From the NCBI GenBank assembly GCA_964409335.1, contig CAYPCW010000057.1:1-11806 (forward strand): a stretch of 11,806 bases of DNA, written 5' to 3'. The notes beneath the pieces were generated by a model, which did no database searches, was not told where the DNA came from, and saw nothing but the letters and a program-made list of their open reading frames with translations. Numbering within the stretch: the first letter of the stretch is position 1; each line of letters opens with the position of its first letter. Made by a program: the position numbers and the translations under genes. Of this stretch, positions 6,127 to 11,806 are shown one piece after another. The stretch comes from JABMOW01 sp964409335 (lineage in GTDB: Bacteria; Fidelibacterota; Marinisomatia; SCGC-AAA003-L08; JACNLC01).

Positions 6127-6896
6127 TCGCCGAACCCATATCAGACCCTCGTCCTTTAGCCGGTATCATCGGATATGGCCGGTTCGGGAAAATTCTCACT
6201 AAAATTCTGGCGCCCGGGTTTACACTGAAAGTATACGACCCCTTTTTACAGGAAATCCCGAAGGAATTTCACTGTGACACACTCCCGGATGCACTGCAGG
6301 GGTCTATGGTGTTCGTGGCCGTACCCATTCGGAGTTTCCAGACTGCCATCACACAAATTGCCCCGTTTTTGGGCAAACAGACCACGGTTATCGATGTCTG
6401 TTCGGTAAAATCGTACCCTGCGCAGGTGATGAAATCATGCCTTCCGGCGTTTACGGGGATCATCTGCAGCCACCCCATGTTTGGTCCCGATTCTTACAGC
6501 CCCTACCGGGAATTGAAGATGGTGATGCATCCGCTTCGGGATCTGTATCACCAGTATGAGCCGTTGAAATTGTATTTTACGGGTCATTCTATCCGAATCG
6601 TGGAAATGACGCCGGATGACCACGATCGTTTCGCGGCAGTGAGTCAGGGGATCACCCATTTTATCGGCAGGGCGCTTGAAAAGACGGGTGTCCGGTCCAC
6701 CCCGATCAATACCCTGGGATTCAATGATTTATTGGGGGTCATTGAACAAACGTGTAATGACAGCCTGGAATTATTCAAAGACCTGCAACGGTTTAATCCG
6801 TACACAACAGAGACGATCCTGCGGTTAGAAGACGCCATACGGGAGACACACGCCATTTTTAACTCTCAGGGAGGTTCCCATGAAACTGAAAGGTAG
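6123..6896 (+). CDS. tyrA: prephenate (or arogenate) dehydrogenase, 257 aa
   Basis: Catalyses NAD(P)-dependent oxidative decarboxylation of prephenate (or arogenate) on the tyrosine branch. The Rossmann motif G17-Y-G19-R-F-G22 is followed by an acidic residue (Asp39 in VYDPF), which favours NAD. The substrate-site signature HPMFGPDS (117-124) is the form found in E. coli TyrA and plant arogenate dehydrogenases. His117 is the candidate catalytic residue. The C-terminal helical part contains SQGITHFIGRAL and the family-typical EQTCNDSLELF. No ACT domain is present, so allosteric tyrosine inhibition through ACT is not expected. I chose ATG 6123, which overlaps the transporter stop as ATGA; a TTG at 6117 would add two residues. 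The end overlaps aroA by 17 bases. The fold and reaction class are clear; prephenate versus arogenate is undecided. Confidence 0.9.
   Translation: MIAEPISDPRPLAGIIGYGRFGKILTKILAPGFTLKVYDPFLQEIPKEFHCDTLPDALQGSMVFVAVPIRSFQTAITQIAPFLGKQTTVIDVCSVKSYPAQVMKSCLPAFTGIICSHPMFGPDSYSPYRELKMVMHPLRDLYHQYEPLKLYFTGHSIRIVEMTPDDHDRFAAVSQGITHFIGRALEKTGVRSTPINTLGFNDLLGVIEQTCNDSLELFKDLQRFNPYTTETILRLEDAIRETHAIFNSQGGSHETER
6868..6874 (+). promoter_or_regulatory. strong Shine-Dalgarno for aroA inside tyrA
   Basis: AGGGAGG lies five bases before the aroA ATG, within the last codons of tyrA. It is the clearest ribosome-binding site in the operon and fixes the aroA start at 6880. It also suggests that aroA can be translated independently of the genes before it. 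Confidence 0.75.
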
Positions 6897-8130
6897 TGTT
6901 GCGCTTCCGGGGGATAAATCCCTCTCACATCGTGCCCTCATGCTGGCGTCCCTATCCCGGGAAAGGAGTGTCATCGAAAATTTATCCTCAGGACAAGACA
7001 TCATTTCCACCCGGGATTGTCTGGAAAATTGTGGAATGGAATATCGGCAGGATAGCCAGTGGTTGAATATCCGAGGCGGACACCTTAAATCCCCATTCGT
7101 CCCCCTTTTCTGTGGTAATTCCGGGACGACTGCCCGAATGTTACCTGGGTTTATTGCCGGACAAAAAATTTTCGCCACCCTCACCGGCGATCCTTCGCTG
7201 TCATCCCGGCCGATGAACCGGGTAGTGGAGCCCCTTCGGGAAATGGGTGCAGATATTTCATCTTTACAGGGCAAATTACCGGTGAGTATCCATCCGGCGG
7301 CGCTGCATGGGATAGAATACACGATGCCCGTCGCCAGTGCACAGGTCAAATCAGCCCTTCTGTTCGCCGGAATTCATGCTTCAGGAAAAACTACCGTTCA
7401 CCAACCTATTCTCTCCCGCGATCATACGGAAATACTCATGTCGGCGCTGGGCTATGCGATCACCCTAAGTGGTTCAACCGTCACCGTGAGCCAATCGGAT
7501 ACTCCGCCCGCAGGTTTTCATTTTCGCGTCCCTGCGGATCCCTCGTCTGCTGCTTTTTTTGCCGCTGGCGCTGCGATGGTTCACGAATCTGATGTAATAT
7601 TTAAACATCTCGCTGTCAATCCTACCCGGTTCGGTTTCTTCAGTTGCCTGGAACAAATGGGGGTGCGGGTGGAAATTCTCGACCGCTGGTCTGAACTCCG
7701 GGAACCGGTCGCAGACATACGAATACGGCCGGATCATTTACACGCTGTCCACATCCTGCCGGAAACCGTCCCTGCGTTGATCGATGAACTACCTCTCGTT
7801 GCGATTTTAGCGACCCAGGCTGAAGGCACCACCATTGTGGAAGGCGCTGGAGAACTGCGAGTAAAAGAATCTGACAGATTACACGCCATTACAACCAATC
7901 TGGAAAAAATGGGAGCTCGGATCACCGAATTTCAAGAAGGGTTCCGTATTACCGGACCTACTCCGCTGAAAGGAATCCACGTTGAAACTTACCATGATCA
8001 CCGGATCGCCATGGCGTTCAAAATTGCCGGATTGATCTCCGATGGCAGGACCACTCTGGATGACTCAGAGTGTGCGGCAATATCGTTCCCCGAATTTCAA
8101 AACGTGCTGAACTACCTGATCCAGAATTAA
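6880..8130 (+). CDS. aroA: 3-phosphoshikimate 1-carboxyvinyltransferase (EPSP synthase), 416 aa
   Basis: Joins shikimate 3-phosphate and phosphoenolpyruvate to make EPSP in the cytoplasm. Length and motifs are complete: PGDKSLSHR at 10-18 (Lys13 binds substrate), GNSGTT at 79-84, SAQVK at 153-157, RDHTE at 180-184, NPTR at 247-250, IDELP with catalytic-type Asp302, RVKESDR at 327-333, and a C-terminal DHRIAM. The four short motifs GDKx, SAQxK, RxHxE and NxTR together are those used to define class II EPSP synthases. The loop at 79-84 keeps the Gly found in typical enzymes rather than the Ala of the well-known CP4 enzyme. The ATG at 6880 is set by the AGGGAGG upstream. The stop overlaps the aroE start by one base (TAATG). 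Confidence 0.96.
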   Translation: MKLKGSVALPGDKSLSHRALMLASLSRERSVIENLSSGQDIISTRDCLENCGMEYRQDSQWLNIRGGHLKSPFVPLFCGNSGTTARMLPGFIAGQKIFATLTGDPSLSSRPMNRVVEPLREMGADISSLQGKLPVSIHPAALHGIEYTMPVASAQVKSALLFAGIHASGKTTVHQPILSRDHTEILMSALGYAITLSGSTVTVSQSDTPPAGFHFRVPADPSSAAFFAAGAAMVHESDVIFKHLAVNPTRFGFFSCLEQMGVRVEILDRWSELREPVADIRIRPDHLHAVHILPETVPALIDELPLVAILATQAEGTTIVEGAGELRVKESDRLHAITTNLEKMGARITEFQEGFRITGPTPLKGIHVETYHDHRIAMAFKIAGLISDGRTTLDDSECAAISFPEFQNVLNYLIQN

Positions 8131-8987
8131 TGGCGGTTCACAGACAATTGAAGTTTGCCCTTATCGGTGATCCGGTGGAGCACAGCCTCAGTCCGCAGCT
8201 ACATCGTGGGATATATGAACAGTTGCACCTGAACGCGGGATATTCAAAGGTACGGTGTGCCTCCGAAGAATTACCCCGGCTGATAGATCGGTTCCGTAAG
8301 GGGGAATGGAACGGGCTGAATGTTACCCTGCCGCATAAACAGAGTGTCATTCCTTACCTCGATGACCTGAACCCCCGGGCACATACTATCGGATCTGTGA
8401 ATTGTATTGCGAGTGTGGGGGGCAGGCTGGTGGGGTTTAACACAGACTGGTTTGGATTCGGCATGTCTCTAAAGGTCAACGGGATATCCGTCCGCGGCAA
8501 ACCCTGTGTGGTCCTCGGTGCGGGAGGGGCGGCTTCCGGGATTGTCTATGCCCTGTTACATGACGGAGCATCATCCATCTCTGTTGCGAACCGGACCCCG
8601 GCGCACGCCGAACATCTGGTGGAAAAATTATCCCCGGTCGGCGGTGGAGGCTCCCTGAAGGCGATCTCGTTTGAAGAATTAATCACGGAGCTGAAGCATG
8701 AGGCCGTCATCGTAAACTCCACACCGGTGGGCATGAACTTCGAATCGTGTGAACTTCCGGTCCCATGGGCATTGATCACATCTTCACACACTCTCGTGGA
8801 TATTATTTACCGTCCTGTAAAAACAGAATTTCTTAAATTTGGTGAAAAGCTGGGAGCAAAAACGATGAATGGAATGGACATGTTCATCTATCAGGGATTG
8901 GCGTCCCTGGATATCTGGATGAATGATCGGGTATCCTCTGCGATTGACGTGAGCGCTTTGAAAAAAAATCTGGAATTATTCGGATAA
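8130..8987 (+). CDS. aroE: shikimate dehydrogenase (NADP+), 285 aa
   Basis: Reduces 3-dehydroshikimate to shikimate with NADPH. The N-terminal substrate domain has GDPVEHSLSP (13-22), NVTLPHK with catalytic Lys70, and FNTDWFG with Asp106. The nucleotide domain has VVLGAGGAASG (127-137) followed by ANRT (153-156), the usual NADP-binding pattern, although the basic residue often found a few positions later is His here. VNSTPVGM (195-202) and a C-terminal QG with Gln255 (MFIYQG) complete the family pattern. The frame is open 60 bases farther upstream inside aroA, but ATG 8130 is preferred. It gives the normal family N-terminus and overlaps the aroA stop by one base. The end overlaps aroC by one base in the same TAATG style. 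No Shine-Dalgarno is evident, so translational coupling is likely. Confidence 0.96.
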   Translation: MAVHRQLKFALIGDPVEHSLSPQLHRGIYEQLHLNAGYSKVRCASEELPRLIDRFRKGEWNGLNVTLPHKQSVIPYLDDLNPRAHTIGSVNCIASVGGRLVGFNTDWFGFGMSLKVNGISVRGKPCVVLGAGGAASGIVYALLHDGASSISVANRTPAHAEHLVEKLSPVGGGGSLKAISFEELITELKHEAVIVNSTPVGMNFESCELPVPWALITSSHTLVDIIYRPVKTEFLKFGEKLGAKTMNGMDMFIYQGLASLDIWMNDRVSSAIDVSALKKNLELFG

Positions 8988-10144
8988 TGCAAAAAATACA
9001 ATTTCTCACCGCCGGTGAATCCCACGGCAAAGGTCTACTGGGGATACTCGAAGGCATCCCCGCCGGCCTCGACATTGATGAGGAACGGATCACCCGCCAA
9101 TTATCGAGACGACAATTGGGGTATGGCCGGGGAAAACGGATGAAGATCGAACTTGACCGGGTAGAGATCTATTGCGGTGTCCGTCATGGCAAGACGCTTG
9201 GTTCCCCTATCGGATTGATCCTGCCGAACTTGGATTGGGCGAACTGGGAAAATACAATGTCGGTCTCTCCTGGCGAACGCGCCGGGAAACCGGTTACCCT
9301 GCCACGGCCGGGACACGCGGATCTGGCAGGAGTTCAAAAGTTTGGATTTACCGATATCCGGAATGTGCTGGAGCGGTCATCTGCGAGAGAAACGGCAATG
9401 CGGGTGGCATTGTCTGCCATTTGCCGACAACTGCTGGAGACATTTTATATTCATATTGCCAGCCGGGTCACCCGGATTCAGACCTCGACGGATCTGACGC
9501 TGGTATCCGGTAACCTTTCGCTGGCGGAACTGAACTTGATTGCAGATCAATCCCCCGTTCGATGCCTTGACGCCGCCGCCGGAATTCAGATGATACATGC
9601 CATTGATACAGCCATTCAACAGGGTGATTCCGTGGGCGGGGAAATTCAGATCCTGGCCTCCGGACTGCCGTATGGTCTGGGAACATACACACACTGGGAT
9701 AAAAAACTTCAGGCGCGGATCGCCGAAGCCATGATGTCTGTCAATGCGCTAAAAAGTATTGAATTTGGTCCGGCTATAGAATTCAGCAAAAAATCAGGCA
9801 GCGAAACGCATGATAATATCGAATGGGATGGAAAAACATACACCCGTCCCACCAATCATGCAGGGGGAATTGAAGGAGGGATGAGCAATACCCAACGGCT
9901 GGATATTCGGGTGGTCATGAAACCCATCCCCACGCTCATTAAACCGTTGTCATCGGTGGATATCCTTACGAAAGAATCAAAATTAGCTCACAAGGAACGG
10001 ACGGATACCTGTGCGGTGCCGGCAGCCTCTATCGTTGCCGAAGGGATGTTAGCGTTGGTGTTAGCCGATGCGCTTCTTGAAAAATTTGGCGGTGACTCTA
10101 TGGATCAACTATCAGAACACATCAATATCTCAGCAAAATGGTAA
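8987..10144 (+). CDS. aroC: chorismate synthase, 385 aa
   Basis: Converts EPSP to chorismate using reduced FMN, the last step of the common pathway. Signatures are full: GESHG with His13, RGKRMKIELD (48-57), RPGHADLAG with His110, RSSARETAMR (130-139), NHAGGIEGGMSN (290-301), and RTDTCAVPAAS followed by AEGMLALVLADALL near the C-terminus. The two conserved active-site histidines are both present, and the length is normal. The fused NADPH-dependent flavin reductase found in fungal bifunctional forms is absent, so reduced flavin must come from elsewhere. The start overlaps the aroE stop by one base and the end overlaps aroK by seven bases. Confidence 0.97.
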   Translation: MQKIQFLTAGESHGKGLLGILEGIPAGLDIDEERITRQLSRRQLGYGRGKRMKIELDRVEIYCGVRHGKTLGSPIGLILPNLDWANWENTMSVSPGERAGKPVTLPRPGHADLAGVQKFGFTDIRNVLERSSARETAMRVALSAICRQLLETFYIHIASRVTRIQTSTDLTLVSGNLSLAELNLIADQSPVRCLDAAAGIQMIHAIDTAIQQGDSVGGEIQILASGLPYGLGTYTHWDKKLQARIAEAMMSVNALKSIEFGPAIEFSKKSGSETHDNIEWDGKTYTRPTNHAGGIEGGMSNTQRLDIRVVMKPIPTLIKPLSSVDILTKESKLAHKERTDTCAVPAASIVAEGMLALVLADALLEKFGGDSMDQLSEHINISAKW

Positions 10145-10677
10145 TCAACAGCGAAAAATCCATCTACCTGATCGGGGTGATGGGCGCCTGGAAAACCACC
10201 GTGGGAAGATTACTTGCAAAAAACCTGGGAAGGCAGTTCATCGATACAGATGCCCGATTAACCCAATTGACCGGAATACCACCATCAGAATTGTTCAAAC
10301 TGCGTGGTGAGGATTATTTCAGAGACCGGGAAGCGCGACTGTTAAAGGGATTATCCGGGATTCAAAACCAGGTGGTATCCACCGGTGGAGGGATCATTTT
10401 GAGAAAGTCTAACCGGACATTAATGCGTTCTACGGGGATTGTCATTCTGCTCTACGCCCATCCCCGAATTTTGGCGGAACGCATAAAAAACATGAAAAGC
10501 CGTCCGTTACTATCCGGTTCGCCGGAACCGGAATTTGTTCTGACAAAATTATGGTACGAACGAAAAGCCCTCTATCAATCCACAGCCCATTTTGAAATTA
10601 ACACCGAAGCGCTGACCTCCCGTGAAGTATGCGAGGCGATCCTTCAGTTACTTGATCTGCAGCATGACCCGAATTAA
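10138..10677 (+). CDS. aroK: shikimate kinase with an aberrant Walker A motif, 179 aa
   Basis: Phosphorylates shikimate to shikimate 3-phosphate with ATP. The family pattern is otherwise complete: the DTD pair at 36-38, Arg62 in YFRDRE, the STGGG loop (81-85), Arg122 in SRPLL (lid), and Arg142 with Tyr146 in YERKALY. The P-loop reads GVMGAWKTT (13-21). The Gly that normally precedes the catalytic Lys is Trp18, encoded by TGG at 10189-10191. A single G-to-T change from GGG would explain it. Either the enzyme tolerates this change, it is impaired and backed up by another kinase, or the base is an assembly or sequencing error. The ATG at 10138 overlaps the aroC stop by seven bases, and the end overlaps aroB by 14. 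No Shine-Dalgarno is seen. Confidence 0.92.
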   Translation: MVINSEKSIYLIGVMGAWKTTVGRLLAKNLGRQFIDTDARLTQLTGIPPSELFKLRGEDYFRDREARLLKGLSGIQNQVVSTGGGIILRKSNRTLMRSTGIVILLYAHPRILAERIKNMKSRPLLSGSPEPEFVLTKLWYERKALYQSTAHFEINTEALTSREVCEAILQLLDLQHDPN

Positions 10678-11764
10678 TATCAGTTCACGAATGGGTGACT
10701 ATCCGGTCATCATTGAACCGGGACTTTTCACCCGCCTTCACAGGACCTTTGCATCCGTCCATCAGGGACAATCATGGGTCGTGCTGACCCACCCGTTGAT
10801 TTGGGAACTCTACGGCATACCCCTATCCGCTGCCCTTGATCAGGCCGGGATAAACCCTATCGTCATTCAGGTTCCTGAGGGCGAAAGTACAAAATCACTC
10901 CTGCATGCAGGCCGGGTCATATCCACAATGCTTGATCATCATTGTGACCGCAGCACATGGCTGGTGACATTTGGTGGCGGCGTTATCGGCGACCTGGGCG
11001 GGTTCGTAGCCTCCGTTTTTATGCGGGGGATTTCGTATCTGCAGTTACCCACCACCCTTCTGGCGATGGTGGACTCATCCATAGGGGGTAAAACCGGCGT
11101 GAATACCGATCAGGGGAAGAATCTCATTGGTTCAATTTATCCCCCTCAATTTGTCTTGTCCTATCCGGAAATTCTGAAAACTTTACCTGCACGTCAGATA
11201 TTCTCTGCGGCTGCAGAAATCGTAAAAACAGCAGCCATCAGTGATCCGGTCTTTTTATGGCAATTTTCGCAACAACTTTCAAAATACCGGGATGACCCGG
11301 CGGGATCAGATTTTTCGGATGCCATCGTGAATACCTGCCGATTCAAAGGCGATATTGTCTCCCGGGATGAACGTGAAACGGGATTACGAAAGATCCTGAA
11401 TTTCGGACATACGGTGGGTCATGCATTGGAAACATTCTATGGTAACGAATATCTGACCCATGGTGAGTCTGTGGCCTACGGCATGCAATGTGCTGGATTT
11501 ATTTCATGCAGGTTCGGGCGAGAGGCCGGGATGGAAGAATCAATGCCACTGAATGACTGGGAGACGTTGAGAGATGCCATTCACGGGATTCCCCTTCCGC
11601 CATTGAACCGTCTGGATCCTGATTCGGTGCTTACCATTATGAAACAGGATAAAAAGAATGTGTCCGGTAACCATAATTTTATCCTTCTGCAATCATTGGG
11701 AAAGCCGGTGATATCCCGGCACGTTACAGATGAACTCATAAAAATTTCTTTGGAGCAATTATGA
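10664..11764 (+). CDS. aroB: 3-dehydroquinate synthase, 366 aa
   Basis: Cyclises DAHP to 3-dehydroquinate using NAD+ and a divalent metal (Zn or Co in characterised enzymes). Motifs seen: PEGESTKS (71-78), FGGGVIGDLGGFVAS (103-117), PTTLLAMVDSSIGGKTGVN (129-147), and the metal-ligand set Glu185 (AAAEIVK), His249 (NFGHTVGHAL) and His266 (THGES). Basic substrate-binding residues are present around RFKGDIVSRDERE (226-238). The frame is open back to a GTG at 10622, but ATG 10664 gives the normal N-terminus and length and overlaps aroK by 14 bases. The stop overlaps the aroQ start as ATGA. Its metal dependence is the only direct biochemical link I can offer to the transporter in this operon. Confidence 0.96.
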   Translation: MTRINISSRMGDYPVIIEPGLFTRLHRTFASVHQGQSWVVLTHPLIWELYGIPLSAALDQAGINPIVIQVPEGESTKSLLHAGRVISTMLDHHCDRSTWLVTFGGGVIGDLGGFVASVFMRGISYLQLPTTLLAMVDSSIGGKTGVNTDQGKNLIGSIYPPQFVLSYPEILKTLPARQIFSAAAEIVKTAAISDPVFLWQFSQQLSKYRDDPAGSDFSDAIVNTCRFKGDIVSRDERETGLRKILNFGHTVGHALETFYGNEYLTHGESVAYGMQCAGFISCRFGREAGMEESMPLNDWETLRDAIHGIPLPPLNRLDPDSVLTIMKQDKKNVSGNHNFILLQSLGKPVISRHVTDELIKISLEQL

Positions 11765-11806
11765 ATATTTTAGTGATCAACGGACCGAACCTGAATTTAT
11801 TGGGTG
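11761..11806 (+). CDS. aroQ: type II 3-dehydroquinate dehydratase, 5' end only (cut by the window)
   Basis: The 15 visible codons read MNILVINGPNLNLLG. This is the highly conserved N-terminus of type II dehydroquinases (ILVINGPNLNLLG, usually followed by RxPxxYG). The enzyme converts 3-dehydroquinate to 3-dehydroshikimate. GGAG at 11752-11755 lies five bases before the ATG. The start overlaps the aroB stop as ATGA. The rest of the gene, including the catalytic Tyr and His, lies beyond the window. Confidence 0.9.
   Translation, partial: MNILVINGPNLNLLG

Noticed and set aside
6825..7349. 174-codon minus-strand open frame opposite tyrA and aroA
   Set aside because: Both strands cannot be strongly constrained here, and the plus strand carries clear EPSP synthase motifs. 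The antisense product resembles no family.
8070..8129. Longer N-terminus for aroE starting inside aroA
   Set aside because: The extra 20 residues lie in the aroA coding region and do not match the family start. ATG 8130 gives the normal N-terminus and a one-base overlap.
9377..9694. 105-codon minus-strand open frame inside aroC
   Set aside because: Antisense to conserved chorismate synthase sequence, with no family resemblance and no plausible ribosome-binding context.
10622..10663. Longer N-terminus for aroB starting at a GTG inside aroK
   Set aside because: It would add 14 residues outside the usual 3-dehydroquinate synthase N-terminus. ATG 10664 fits the family length.

Overview
The window looks like a chromosomal segment of a mesophilic, probably marine or sediment bacterium of the FCB assemblage. 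A Neomarinimicrobiota (SAR406)-type lineage is my best guess. This rests on the exported subtilases ending in paired EF-hand/dockerin-like repeats with an 'N-(V/I)-L-D-(I/V)-V' signature, and on the style of the shikimate enzymes. It is an inference from recall, not a database result. Base composition looks moderate and even, and I see no insertion sequence, tRNA, rRNA, CRISPR array or phage gene.

Left part (about 1-4203, minus strand): two tandem paralogous secreted S8 (subtilisin-like) proteases, 513 and 813 residues. Both have a signal peptide, a propeptide-like N-terminus, a complete Asp/His/Ser triad and a C-terminal double calcium-loop module. The longer one also carries a beta-sandwich region between catalytic domain and tail. 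Bases 1-128 hold no gene I can defend.

Middle (4204-4942): a short regulatory gap, a hotdog-fold acyl-CoA thioesterase on the minus strand (4388-4813), and a 129-base divergent intergenic region facing the right-hand operon.

Right part (4943 to the window end, plus strand): one compact operon for aromatic amino-acid and chorismate metabolism. The order is chorismate mutase, a CDF-family metal transporter, tyrA, aroA, aroE, aroC, aroK, aroB and the first 15 codons of aroQ. Every adjacent pair overlaps (by 1 to 17 bases), so translational coupling along the whole unit is likely. Together AroB, AroQ, AroE, AroK, AroA and AroC carry DAHP to chorismate. Chorismate mutase then makes prephenate and TyrA takes it toward tyrosine. 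DAHP synthase and prephenate dehydratase are not in view.

The most notable points are a Trp in place of the Gly before the Walker A lysine of shikimate kinase, a metal-efflux-type transporter embedded by overlaps in the aromatic operon, and the paired secreted proteases with Cys-framed dockerin-like tails. I did not find a convincing wholly new system.
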